Source: Doryteuthis pealeii (lineage: Eukaryota > Mollusca > Cephalopoda > Myopsida > Loliginidae). Taken from it: a DNA stretch of 64,000 bases. A program made the translations under genes and the position numbers. Below, piece after piece: positions 52,628-63,064 of this stretch (the stretch's first letter is position 1; each line of letters starts with the position of its first letter). The notes under the pieces are model-generated. The model was not told the origin of the DNA, searched no databases, and was given only the letters and a program-made list of their open reading frames with translations. The stretch is from contig CM042181.1 of NCBI GenBank assembly GCA_023376005.1, positions 25,723,117 to 25,787,116 on the forward strand. The letters run 5' to 3'.

Positions 52628-53362
52628 AAACCACTACAAAAAGTAATTTGTCGATAAAAACACCTTCAAACAGTGTCCTCTATTATATTTTCTTCTGGCA
52701 ATGAGGGTTTCGTCTATTTCCATAATTATGCTCGGACATCCTAATTTTACAGGATTGCTAATAAGATGTTTTGAACATACATTTCAAAAAAGTCCATACC
52801 ATATGCATGCTGTACTGGAATTGATTTTTTTTTATTTGTTTCGTTTGGTTTTACGGCATATCAACCTCAGTGGGTCATTTAATGCCGATAAAGTTTTGAA
52901 ATAAATCAATTCTTAATGGATAATACAATTTTTTTTATAAATACATTTTTCTATTTAACCCATAGATGGAACCCTAACAGGTACTACCACTCCGGGTCAG
53001 AGTGGACCAAGGAGCAATGGTGATGAAGGGGTGCTCCACATTCCCCAAACCTCCAAAAACTGGAACCTCACCATCAGATAGTTTAACGTCATTCCCAGGA
53101 CATGTAGACCCGCAGCCACCACCTTCTAGCACCCATATGATAAAAAGGGGTTGGGGCTTGCAATAAGGGCAATAGGGTTGGGAGAATCATATAGGTGCTA
53201 GGGCTTGACATGACCAGCCGATTGATCGGAGGGGACTTCTCCAACCGCCGTTAAAACAAAAGATGTTCAAATAAAATGAAAATACCGAGAAAAAAAAAAG
53301 ATATTTTCCAGCAGATTGAATGCGTTTTTATCGACAAATTACTTTTTTTTAGGTTTGAAGGA
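52628..53362. repeat. 38-bp inverted repeat flanking a B insertion
   Basis: CCTTCAAACC...AAGTAATTTGTCGATAAAAA (52,628-52,666) is inverted at 53,324-53,362 (GTTTTTATCGACAAATTACT...GGTTTGAAGG). The B copy at 52.85-53.25 kb lies between, so a short TIR or fold-back element may have been split by B. Confidence 0.55.
52845..53252 (-). repeat. Repeat family B, 5'-truncated copy
   Basis: Reverse: TTTTACGGCATATCAACC tail, CAGGTACTACCACTCCGG core, CACCCATATGATAAAAAGG and ACATGACCAGCCGATTGATC. Confidence 0.75.
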
Positions 53363-53509
53363 ATAGTCCGTGGAATAAAGTATGAAAAGAAAATTAAGAC
53401 AAGCAAAAGTTTTCTCGTCCCTCCCAACTGCATTCTACCCCCCCCATCCCTATATAATTATTACTATTTATTTATTCATTCATTATCATTGAGAGTTTTT
53501 CACACCAGC

Positions 53510-54030
53510 ATTAGCTGATGGTATTTCACTGGAGTCCGAGTGACAGCAAGTCTCCTCAGATTTCCAGGATTCTTCTGAGTATTCTAACCAATTGCAGCAG
53601 TGCAGTAGTCTGGATGGTCTCAATTCTTCCTCTGATCTCCAGTTCCTCCAGTTTTTTTCCAAGCTTTTTGGGATGGTTCCAAGTGCACCAACTACAATTG
53701 GTATCACTTTGACCCTCATATTCCACAGATTTTTCCATTCTCTGGTAAGGTCCAGGTTTTTGTTTATTTTTTCGCTTTCGTTCATCTTCACCCTGTGATC
53801 TGCTGGAACTGCAAAATCTGCCAGTTGATAAGTTATTTTTTTATTTTTTTCAAATCAATACTAGGTCTGGTCTCCTGGCTGGGATAGCGTGATCCGTCTC
53901 GAAGTCCCAGAGAATTTTATGCATTTCATTCTCAAGAACAGATTCTGGTTTATACATATACCATTTTGTTGTATGGTCAAAATTTAATTTTTTGCATAAT
54001 TCCCAGTGGATCACCTTCCCAACCCAGTCG
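53510..54030 (-). pseudogene. LINE C-terminal domain remnant (RLE-like)
   Basis: Minus strand, read from 54,030 down: WELCKKLNFDHTTKWYMYKP, ESVLENEMHKILWDFE, TDHAIPARRPDLVLI, then after frameshifts VKMNESEKINKNLDLTREW, KNLWNMRVKVIPIVVGALGT and KSLEKNWRNWRSEEELRP or, in the other frame, KKLGKKLEELEIRGRIETIQ. 'RRPDLV.....DFAVPAD' is the PD-(D/E)xK-like signature of the C-terminal restriction-like endonuclease of RLE-type non-LTR retrotransposons. The conserved acidic follow-up falls in the frameshifted part. No reverse transcriptase is present. Confidence 0.7.
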
Positions 54031-54149
54031 TGCTTAGTTTTGTATTCCCGTTGTTATTATTATTATTTATTTATTTATTTATTTTCTTCTTAGGAGAGAG
54101 GCAGAATCGAGATAGTAGGGAATTGGGATACAAAAGACCTTACTGTATG

Positions 54150-54153
<4 letters not shown>

Positions 54154-54187
<34 letters not shown>
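54154..54187. repeat. (AT)n microsatellite
   Basis: Outer left border of the long inverted repeat. Confidence 0.9.
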
Positions 54188-54192
<5 letters not shown>

Positions 54193-54228
54193 TTTCATAA
54201 TTTGCTTGAAGCATTGTGTATGTATTGG

Positions 54229-55606
54229 TTAGAAGGCTATCACAATGCAGTTTGGAATAAATAAAAAATAATAATACTGTAACAATGGTGTTGTGGGTTG
54301 ACCTGTATTTTATATTATTTCTTGAATTTTCGAGGTAATTCCTCTTTAACAAAAGAAATGAACTGAAGCAGTACAGCTATGGCATTTCTTCCTAAATGAA
54401 TTTTTTTTGTTTTGAAAATGACGTTATTTTTGAAATAACTGTATTCCCGTGTGAGCGGGAATGCGTTTATTTTTTAATTTTTTTTTTTGTACGTGTGCGT
54501 ATGTTGTAATGCGCGTGACATTGAAAATGCGTGTTGGTTGTGACGTTAAGACTGTATCCTAGCGCGGGATTTTGTACGTGGGTATGTGCGAATGAAAAAG
54601 TGTATTTGTGTTTTGTGACGTTTCCTGTTGGATTTTACATCAATTTAATCATTTAATATTATTAATATTATTATTAATATTATCATATTTATTTGTTTAT
54701 TTACTTATTTATATCTAATTCAATTTATCTTTTTATATTTTATAATATTATTAAATATATATATATATATATAATTTATTTATTTAATTTTTTTTAAATC
54801 TCAGAATTAAAGAGGCCTTGCTAATCGCTAGATTACACCCAGAGATCAATAACAGGAGTGAACTCAGCGCAGAGTTCATCATACAATAAACCCACAACCA
54901 ACGCACACATGTAACAGTATATGCACACACGAAACACATACCCACATGCACAATGGAGAATTACTATTGAAACAAATCTACAACGAGAAGACTAATACGA
55001 AACACGCACTCAAATCTATAGCCCAACATCTCGCCCACACATACAAACACACAAGCCATTGCACACTAGTTGTTAAGGAAAAAGAATTAAATAAATAAAT
55101 TATATATATATATATATAATAAAATATAAAAAGATAAATTGAATTAGATATAAATAAGTAAATAAACAAATAAATATGATAATATTAATAATATTAAATG
55201 ATTAAATTGATGTAAAATCCAACAGGAAACGTCACAAAACACAAATACACTTTTTCATTCGCACATACCCACGTACAAAATCCCGCGCTAGGATACAGTC
55301 TTAACGTCACAACCAACACGCATTTTCAATGTCACGCGCATTACAACATACGCACACGTACAAAAAAAATAAAAAAATAAACGCATTCACGCTCACACGG
55401 GAATACAGTTATTTAAAAAATAACGTCATTTTCAAAAAAAAAAAAAATTAATTTAGGAAGAAATGCCATAGCTGTACTGCTTCAGTTCAATTCTTTTGAT
55501 AAAGAGGTATTAATAAATAATAAAAAATACAGGTCAACACACAACACCATTGTTACCGTATTATTATTTTTTATTTATTCCAAACTGCATTGTGATAGCC
55601 TTCTAA
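54229..55606. repeat. Long inverted repeat, arms about 520-560 bp
   Basis: Left arm 54,229-54,790 and right arm 55,085-55,606 are reverse complements at high identity, with scattered substitutions and A/T-run indels. Landmarks: TAGAAGGCTATCACAATGCA, AGTACAGCTATGGCATTTCT, TGTATTCCCGTGTGAGCG, GTTAAGACTGTATCCTAGCG and GACGTTTCCTGTTGGATTTT, each present in inverse on the other side. The ~295-base spacer has no open frame of note. Both outer flanks are (AT)n. Transcription across it would give a hairpin with more than 500 bp of duplex. Confidence 0.9.
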
Positions 55607-55619
55607 ATCAACCTCCTAA

Positions 55620-55622
<3 letters not shown>

Positions 55623-55655
<33 letters not shown>
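55623..55655. repeat. (AT)n microsatellite
   Basis: Outer right border of the long inverted repeat. Confidence 0.9.
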
Positions 55656-55657
<2 letters not shown>

Positions 55658-55659
55658 AT

Positions 55660-56530
55660 CAATATGGCAAGCGACAATTTGTTACTTGGCTGTTTTTTTT
55701 TTCTGTTGCTCTAAGTTATACCTCCGCCGTGACTTGGAGATGGTGGCTTGTCCTGTTGTGTTTTGCTACGCATAATTTTGACGTGAAATGTACGTCAGGG
55801 TTGTGGGGGGTAGATTGTGGCAGTAGATTGAGCCACGGTTTCTGGGTCGTGAGGGGGGGGGTGAAATTTAGAGTAGTTTTCGGTTCTTAAGTTATCTTAT
55901 TTTCATTGACTACTTAGGTAGGCATTCGTTGTTTTTTAATGAAAAAATGAAGCAACTTACCTTTATATTGTCGCATGTGCAAAAGTTGTAACAAACACAC
56001 AAGTGCGTGGGAATATAATTGCCTATTTTATACCTGTGACAAGTAAGTCTTTGACTGGCTGTTAAGAATCTTCATGCCATTATATAAGGACTCCTAAACT
56101 ATTCTTTAGATTACACAAATCAAATTATATGAGGAGGTGGACTGGAAACAGGTTGTGGTTAATGGGGGAATAGATTTGATGTTTCAAAACCCGAAATCGG
56201 CAATGAAGCTGGTGTGACATCACTAATGAACCCCTTTTTTTTTCTTTCTTTTTTTCCATTTTGGCAATGTTTAACAAGATTATTTTAATTGCAAATAGAA
56301 ATCCTATCATTAAACTTATGCAAAAAGAAAAAAAAAAACAACAACCTATCTCGACTGCTTTCCGTTTCAAACTTTTTGTGTAGAAATACCCCCCCCCCAT
56401 CGGAAGCCAAGATTAAACTCATTACCATACAAAATAAATTTGAAGAGCACAGAATAAAGTCTCCTTGTAGAGAGCCAATGGTTGTCCTAAATCCATCGGA
56501 GTATGCCGTTTGACACGAAACCTCAGTTAA
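55660..56530. other. No gene seen
   Basis: Contains a G run at 55,852-55,860, a C run at 56,390-56,398 and several T/A runs. Open frames at 56,125-56,513 lie on both strands and are unrecognised. Confidence 0.35.
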
Positions 56531-56534
56531 AACA

Positions 56535-56850
56535 GGTTATTCAAAATTGATAACTTTTATTATTCGTTTTCAATTTTACTTTCCTTATATATTTTTTTTT
56601 TGAATAAGCGATTGTTTTATCTATTCTTGACTGAAAAATGTTCACTGTCAACCATTTGCAAAAGAAAACCGAATTTTCAATTTTTACATTTCTAATGAAC
56701 AACGTCAGGTTAAAGGTTTGTTTGTTTGTTTTCCATAATATACAACGAATGATGTGTGCAGTTCAAAAGGCTATATTTGTTCTTCTGTTATTGGCTATAT
56801 CTCGTTTGTCCGAGATTTCCCTAGTCTCGTTATTTTGAGTTTGAGTATAA
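56535..56850 (+). repeat. Inverted-repeat arm (partner 58,320-58,625)
   Basis: Contains AAAATTGATAACTTTTAT, TGACTGAAAAATGTTCACTG, ACCATTTGCAAAAGAAAACC and TTATTGGCTATATCTCG, all found inverted in the partner. Confidence 0.8.
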
Positions 56851-57117
56851 CATCTTCGCCCTGTTATTTTTGTTTTTCAGGCATGACAACATCTTTATGT
56901 CATAATGACGCTTGCTTAACTAGGTGTCAACCAGCAGTAATTTGACAAGTCACATCTTATCGTCATTATAGTCAGCTTGGTCTAGCACATAAAAGATATT
57001 TGTCCCCGCTTGAAGCTACTCTATCTCGTGATTGGTCGGTTTTGTCACTGTGCACAGTATTTCCTGATGCTGTTTAACACGATGGTTAGTTGGTGGACCC
57101 GGTAGTTTCTTGGTATT

Positions 57118-57598
57118 GATTGATTGATTGATTTTAACGACATGTCAACCCATCCAGGGTTATTTTATGCCAAGTGGTATGTTGTGAGAGATGGTCAAAT
57201 TTATTGTCTTTTTTTTTTCAAAGATTTTTTATTGATTTTGACAGTAGGTTTATTGCAGTTTTTGTTACTAAGTGGATTGGGAATCAGTTTAAGGGATAAG
57301 TTTATAGCACATATGATAAAAAGGGTTGGAGCTTGTCATAAGGCATTAGGGTTGGGGCTTGACATGGCCAGCCGATTTATCGGATGGAGGTCTCTCCGAT
57401 CGCCCATCTAGCTTAAGTAAGGACCAAAGTTTAGTGTTGAATGTCATGGACTGATCATCCACCAGGATTCCTTTAAGCGTCACGGGTCACCACTCACGGC
57501 CAACAGGGGTCCCCCATTGAGAGGGGGTTACCCCTCTGCAGAGGTGTAGTCGGTGTATTCTAAAGCCCCATCGACAGGGCTGTTAGTTTATTGGGTTT
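57118..57598 (-). repeat. Repeat family B, near full-length copy lacking the core
   Basis: Minus-strand read: CCCTGTCGATGGGGCTTTAG, GACTACACCTCTGCAGAGG, AATCGGCTGGCCATGTCAAG, TATCATATGTGC, then jumps to the AAATAACCCTGGATGGGTTG tail and (AATC)n. The GACCCGGAGTGG core is deleted. Confidence 0.75.
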
Positions 57599-57704
57599 GA
57601 GTAGTATGATTACGGTGCCCTGGCCAATGGATTCAATCAAGTACGTGTTGTTCAGAGTTGATGATAGAAGCAATTGATGGTGATATGACATAACTGGTAT
57701 AATT

Positions 57705-57900
57705 TGTATTATTCAGACTATTGTCCTCATCTTCATTGTACAACGTTTCGGTCGATGTGCACTCCGGTCTTCTTCAGGTATTTTTTTTCGAACTCGGGAG
57801 CTATCACGGAACTTTAAACCTAACCCTTTATTCAATCCACGGGGGTATCCAGTTCTCATTCCGCTAACCATAGCTGGGGTACAGGTGTTAATCTGTGTTA
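57705..57900 (-). repeat. Repeat family E, single-arm copy with hammerhead-like core
   Basis: Minus strand: CCTGAAGAAGACCGGAGTGC, ACATCGACCGAAACGTTG, TACAATGAAGATGAGGACAA. CTGAAGA, a GC-rich stem II candidate and GAAAC are in hammerhead order. Ends with AGCGGAATGAGAACTGG. Confidence 0.6.
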
Positions 57901-58171
57901 ATTATTATTCTATGTTACTGTTGCCCCTGACCAGGATTGAACCTGCAAAGAACTAATAACTGGTATACTTGAACAGTTCGTTGTTGATACTGCCTAGCCC
58001 AAGTGAATGTCTGTTTCGCTAGATTTTGACAACATTCCATACTTCTGCTCTCTTTATTGGGACTTCTAGTAGGTTAGGGTCACCTACAAAAGGGTCCAAT
58101 TATTCAATGTCTGGCTCAGTAAACTGCTTCTTGAACCAGTCGCTAATCGTGTCAGCCTTTCAGTAAGTTTC

Positions 58172-58322
58172 TGTAGAATAAACATACTGAGTTCCAATTA
58201 CCGTCGAATTGGTAAGACAAGGCAACAAAGAATCTAACTTAATACGGATCTTACCTAATCAATGCCAGAGTATTCATGAAGCCTCATAACACCATAGAAA
58301 CCAAGCAGCCAATCATCCAAAT
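58172..58322 (+). repeat. Repeat family A, left half
   Basis: TGTAGAATAAACATACTGAG, ACCGTCGAATTGGTAAGAC, AAACCAAGCAGCCAATCA; then cut by the inverted-repeat arm at about 58,322. Confidence 0.7.
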
Positions 58323-58625
58323 AGACTAAAACTCAAAATAACGAGATATAGCCAATAACAGAAGAACAAATATGGCGTCTTAAATTGTTCACATAATTCG
58401 TTGTATATTATGGTAATAAACAAACACCGTGTTAACCTTTAACCTGGCGTTGTTCATCAGAAATGTAAAAAATTGAAAATTCGGTTTCTTTTGCAAATGG
58501 TTGACAGTGAACATTTTATAGTCAAGAATAATTAAAACAATCACTTATTTAAAAGGAAAAAGTTCGAAGAAAGGTAAGATTGAAAATTAATGATAAAAGT
58601 TATCAATTTTCAGTAACTTTCCTTT
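58320..58625 (-). repeat. Inverted-repeat arm (partner 56,535-56,850)
   Basis: See partner. The spacer of about 1.47 kb between arms holds one B and one E repeat plus the A fragment. Confidence 0.8.
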
Positions 58626-58722
58626 ATATAAGAGATTTTTAACACAAAAAACGCAAATTAGCTGCTTGGTCAGTGTGTTTGTATTGGCATAAATAAACGG
58701 TAACAGTTATAGAAATCCGACC

Positions 58723-58778
58723 TATATATATATATAATGTGTGTGTGTTACTCTGTCGACCGACAGAGATAAACCGAC

Positions 58779-58828
<50 letters not shown>

Positions 58829-58945
58829 CTCTGACTACTGACACACACACACACACACGTGTGTGTGTGTGTATCTCTGTCGGTAGACAGAGTAAATTTA
58901 TATATTTGGCCGGTTTATCTCTGTCGGTAGACAGTTACATATATA
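58723..58945. repeat. (TA)n/(CA)n tract with inverted CTCTGTCGGTAGACAGAG words
   Basis: (TA)n at 58,783-58,825 and (CA)n-(GT)n at 58,843-58,872, flanked by repeats of CTCTGTCGGTAGACAG in both orientations near 58,752, 58,878 and 58,920. Confidence 0.8.
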
Positions 58946-58990
58946 TTAGAACAAACTGAACCCGTTGGGTAACCCATTGAGCTCTGGGTA
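58946..58990 (-). mobile_element. Decayed Helitron-type 3' terminus
   Basis: Minus strand: AGAGCTCAATGGGTTACCCA, ACGGGTTCAGTTTGTTCTAA. Same layout and words as the 37.22-kb terminus, but the hairpin is reduced to about four pairs and CTAG has become CTAA. Confidence 0.5.
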
Positions 58991-59284
58991 GATAATTGGG
59001 ATTAGAAAAACATGAGTTTGCAAAGCAAATTAAATTTATTTTTAAAAAATGAATAAGGTCAGAGAATTTAAAAAAAAACATTAAAATCATTTTGTAAGAT
59101 TTCTAAGAAAGGGAAAGTTTCACCTAATTTAAATTCATTAAGAACCAAGATGTTTAAGTTACTGACTCACTGCTTATGAAACTTAACATACAAATATGTT
59201 TCGTCTCTCTCTCCTGACTGAGAAACTAAAATATAACAACTTACTGTATAAGTCCCGGGCCTAACTAATAAAACAACAACTTTT

Positions 59285-59790
59285 AGGTAAAATTCGACTT
59301 TATTCATCAACAGTCTCCTTCTAAGGTGATATACTGATTCCAACGCTTCTCTAACAATTCGAGGCCTTTTTTGTAGAACGATTTGTTTTTTGTTTCAATA
59401 TATGACATAGTTTCCGATATCACTTCTTCACTGGAGCCAAATCTCTTTCCCTGGAGCATTCTTTTGAGGTCTGCAAACAGTCAGTATTCGCTGGGGCCAA
59501 ATCTGGAGAATAGGGTGGATGCCGTAGCAATTCGGAGTGCAATTCATGTAGTTTTGCCACCGAACAGTGAAACAGTGCATTGTCTTGGTGAAAGAGCATT
59601 TTTTCTTTTTCATTTCTGGCCGTTTTTTGTTGTTGCGATTTCTTCCTTCAGACGCACCAAAAATGCTATATAATATTCACTATTTATGGTTCTTCCCTTT
59701 TCAAGGTAATCAATACCTTGCTCATCCCAAAATACGGAGGCACCCGAAATTCAGATTGTTCCATTGTTTTGAAAATTTGCGATAGTAGCT
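59285..59790 (-). pseudogene. Mariner transposase C-terminal half, frameshifted
   Basis: Minus-strand pieces, in shifting frames: KEEIATTKNGQK, KKCSFTKTMHCFTVRWQNYM (the 'HQDNA..H.S' catalytic region in another frame), then the equivalent of 'PPYSPDLAPS', GKEIWLQ or, in frame, the 'KRFGSSEEVISE' block, ETKNKSFYKKGLELLEKRWN and QYITLEGD. This is the SETMAR-type mariner catalytic domain from before the second aspartate to the C-terminus. Many frameshifts. It is a different mariner lineage from the remnants at 6.5 and 62.8 kb. Confidence 0.8.
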
Positions 59791-60360
59791 TTACTTAAAT
59801 AACTGTAATTTGTAAACTAATAATCCGATTGGGCCCAAATTTTGACACATACCATTTGAAGGTTAGGACTTTATAAAAATCATATGGATTTTTTTTTATT
59901 AGTGGCGCCATCTGTGTCAGGCCTGGGACTTATTGAGTGATATGTTATAATAAGGAGGTCATTAGGATATACATAGAGAGGAGGAAAGTGATAGGCAGAA
60001 TGTTAAATTAGAGACGGGTCAGTTTTTGACATAATTGCAATGTTGGCTAATTAGAACCAATTAAAATGGAATTTTTTTCCAAACATAACTCAATCCTAAA
60101 ACTAAGGAATAATTTAGTATAACTTTTGTGTCATTAACCTAAACAGTAAAAAAGGTTTAGGAGACAAACATTGATTCATTCAGCTTTAGTATATTAATAG
60201 GTGTGGGGGGGGGAACAAAAAATAAACGTTTGTGATTTCTAAATATTTTGTATACCTTACCTTTAGGATTACCTAGTGGAAGATAGAAATTGTACAGATA
60301 ATTATTAAACCTTTTATTTGTATTTTTGATGTTGTCTTGGCTGATGCATTATTCAGCCTT
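59790..60360. other. No gene seen
   Basis: AT-rich; a G run at 60,206-60,214. Confidence 0.4.
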
Positions 60361-60364
60361 CATT

Positions 60365-60690
60365 AAATGTACAATGGCGGCACTCCAAACACCATGATGT
60401 GGACTGGGTGTTTGCTTTTCATCACTGTCTGTACATCAATACTGAGTTCTTCTGCTTATGTGGCATGGTGCAGTGTCCTGTTGCCAGGCGTAGGGTCTTC
60501 CAGCAGCCACACTCTCAATCCAAGGCAGCACTACTTTCTCCAGGCACTTGATGTTGGCATCTATGTTGAGTCTGAAGTAACATCATCATGAGTGACCACC
60601 TTAAACACCATGATTTGGGCTAGGTGTTTGCTTTTCATCACTGTCTGTACATCTTGTGGGGACAGAGCAAGACCAAAAGTTATCAGCATC
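60365..60690 (-). pseudogene. Tc1/mariner-superfamily transposase catalytic-domain remnant
   Basis: Minus strand: FGLALSPQDVQTVMKSKHLA, IMVFKVVTHDD, then NIDANIKCLEKVVLPWIESV and the A-G-R-(x)-Y stretch before a 'WQQDTAPCH'-like segment carrying a catalytic aspartate. A second copy of VQTVMKSKHPVHIMVFG follows, so part of the domain is duplicated in tandem (60,392-60,432 and 60,608-60,650). Same family as 26.0-27.2 kb. Confidence 0.75.
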
Positions 60691-60692
60691 AC

Positions 60693-60699
<7 letters not shown>

Positions 60700-60754
<55 letters not shown>
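60700..60754. repeat. (GT)n-(AT)n microsatellite
   Basis: About 50 bases of AT after a short GT run. Confidence 0.95.
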
Positions 60755-60756
<2 letters not shown>

Positions 60757-61810
60757 ATTGTTATTGTAACGCCTACAATTGGCCCTTTCCTAATACTCTC
60801 TAACCAACCCAAGCCAACCAATAAATAATTTTAACCTTTCGTTTTTTAACCATTATTACGCCCTGTAATCTACCTTTCATTAAATAGTAATTGAAAAAGT
60901 AATCCCCACAAATTAATTCAAATTTTTAATCCAATAAACAAAAACGGTTCACGATGAATTTTGAAAATATAAACAAGCGTTCGTCTATAAAAGATAAGTC
61001 CCATTCCAACAGGCATGTATTGTACCAACTGATATTAATCGAAAACTCGATTAATTCAACGGATGTAACCCTGACGAATCAGACGATGAAACTCAAGTAG
61101 GTTACTTTTATCCATTATATAAATAAATTTTGCTCTACATTGTATTGAGCACTTTGTATTTGTTTTTTCTCAGTCTTAACCCCTGGATACTGTGCACTTC
61201 CAACGATCGTACTCATACCCACCGGTAAGCTACTGCTCATACATTAACACACAGATAGATAGATAGATAAATAAATATTTTAGTTTATATTTTTTATCTA
61301 TATACGTGGGAACAAGTTTGCTACCATTGGTTTCTTGCTGCGTATGCTTAATCTTTTTGAGCTGAGTAATCATCAGGCAACGAAAAATGTTTTTGAAATG
61401 ATACATTTGACCATATTTATATCGTGTGTGTGTTTGATTAACCCTATTCACATGTCACTTGTTTGTTTATGTGTTGGATATATATTTGTATGTCTGTGTG
61501 TCTCTCAATCCTTATTTTTTAAGAAAACCTAAAGCTTAATGAGGGCAGTATAATCTTAACTTCAGTACAAATTATTGTTTAACATATTCTTAAAACCATA
61601 TTCATTAAATTTTAACATTTCTAAGTAAATTTTTACAAAACATTTTATTTTAAATACCTTCTAGTTTCTATAAGGAGTCAGTTATCAAGCATCTTACAAT
61701 CTATCATGTATATAGATTTCAATGTGTGTGTGTGAAACACTTTTCTACATCATTTTTGTGTTCTGAATTGCCCATCTCAATGTAATGAATTCAGACCATA
61801 TGACCTTTAG
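60755..61810. other. No gene seen; AT-rich
   Basis: Includes (AGAT)n/(AAAT)n at 61,253-61,275 and a CTGATGATTACTCAGCTC word on the minus strand near 61,360-61,377. No recognised element end. Confidence 0.4.
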
Positions 61811-61815
61811 GCACC

Positions 61816-61989
61816 CCTTTTTGATCTCAATTAAGAAAGGACATGTTTTTCATTTACACCGACAATATCCGGTTAGGGGTTAGTTTTATAATTAAAAAAA
61901 AAAAAAACTCTAAAAATCGTCTGTTAAAACAACCGGATATTGACGATGTAAATAAAAAACATGTCCTTTCTTAATCGAGATCAAAAAGG
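61816..61989. mobile_element. Palindromic MITE-like element (174 bp)
   Basis: Left CCTTTTTGATCTCAATTAAG and AAAGGACATGTTTTTCATTT are inverted at the right (AACATGTCCTTTCTTAATCG and GATCAAAAAGG). Arms about 57 bases, ending at ATATCCGGTT; A run in the centre. No flanking duplication recognised. Confidence 0.8.
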
Positions 61990-62069
61990 TCCATGGATTC
62001 TTCAGATGGTGTCATAACAAAAAATAGAAATTTATTTTATGTTGAACTTGATAAATCATCATTAAGGTA

Positions 62070-62430
62070 TGATGACAGCATGGATTCCCTTGACTCTCTT
62101 GCCATCTGTCCCTATCAGTCAACACACTTTGAATGCTATCTAGAGGACATACCGTGTCCACACAGAGCTGATGAATGTATGTTTTTGCTGGTCGGCCAAC
62201 ACTGGTGTGTCCATATGTAGTAGTACATAGGAGAAAGTCACTTATGGGGTAATCCTTACTTCTCCAGCAGTGCCCAGCATGTCTTGCTTATCTTACTTAG
62301 ATGATTTGTAAGATGGGATGTAAGTGGCCGTACAGCTGCTGTTTTCTTGGGTGATCCTTGTGTAGTTCACATCTAGCTTTTTTTCCAAGCATTTTTTAAG
62401 AGTCCAAGTGGTCCAACTATACAGTAGTAA
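62070..62430 (-). pseudogene. LINE 3' fragment (17.9-kb family)
   Basis: Nucleotides GACTCTCTTGCCATCTGTCC, TTCTCCAGCAGTGCCCAGC, GTGGCCGTACAGCTGCTG and TCCAAGTGGTCCAACTATAC are colinear with 17.94-18.32 kb. Only the last ~360 bp, several indels. Confidence 0.75.
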
Positions 62431-62434
62431 GTAA

Positions 62435-62678
62435 AGTCATCAGAGTAGCCTAAAGTCAGTATCAGCCAGTCAGCGAGGGAGTCTTTCTCCTTTTCACAAC
62501 TGCTAGACCAAGGGGATTGTGTGAGCGTTGGAGGCTACACCTACCATCAGCTCATCACTTTGCCACAGATCCCTGTGCTACTCATACACTGAGTTGGCGA
62601 GGGCCTGTATCAAACCAGGAACCTTGTGGTTCCTAGTTGAACGCTCTACCGACTGAACTAAACCGGCCCGAGAGAGAA
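62435..62678 (-). repeat. Octopus-type tRNA-derived SINE, full-length
   Basis: Minus-strand read: GTTTAGTTCAGTCGGTAGAG (A box), AAGGTTCCTGGTTTGATAC (B box), AACTCAGTGTATGAGTAGC, GATGAGCTGATGGTAGG, ending CCGACTGATACTGAC-like at the left. Confidence 0.8.
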
Positions 62679-62714
62679 AAAAAAAAAGAGAGGGTAGTGG
62701 TGAAAACAAGTTTC

Positions 62715-62755
62715 AATTAATTAATTAATTAATTAATCTCTCTCTCTCTATCTAG
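62715..62755. repeat. (TTAA)n and (TC)n microsatellite
   Basis: ATTAATTAATTAATTAATC followed by TCTCTCTCTC. Confidence 0.85.
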
Positions 62756-63060
62756 ATGTAGCGCCTTCAGACTATCATCTCTTAGGTCCCATGAAAGAGG
62801 GTTTGGGTGGCAAACATTATTCCAGTGATGAGGAAGTGAAATCTGTAGTGAAGAAGTGGCTCAAAGAACAGTTACCAGAATTTTACAGGGCAGGGATACA
62901 TGCTCTCATTTGAAGGTGGAACATTGCTATTGATATAAACGGTGACTATGTGGAGAAATAGGGATGTGATCCACAGAGAACCAGCTTCATTTTGATGTAT
63001 GATACATGTTCTTGTGTTTGTTAATTATACCTGTCCTAAACAAAATGGCATTACTTTTTG
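62755..63060 (+). pseudogene. Mariner transposase C-terminal remnant
   Basis: Starts with DVAPSDYHLLGPMKEGLGG, the 'D.APSDYHLF' motif that holds the third catalytic aspartate (D34D type), then KHYSSDEEVKSVVKKWLKEQ, LPEFYRAGIHALI, a stop, RWNIAI and NGDYVEK, a stop, then PQRTSFILMYDTCSC. It is closely related to the 6.5-kb fragment and extends further upstream. At least two in-frame stops. Confidence 0.8.
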
Positions 63061-63064
63061 ACTC

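Noticed and set aside
61335..61380. Another hammerhead motif (CTGATGATTACTCAGC on the minus strand)
   Set aside because: CTGATGA is present and GAAAC follows about 40 bases later, but no stem II pairing could be drawn.
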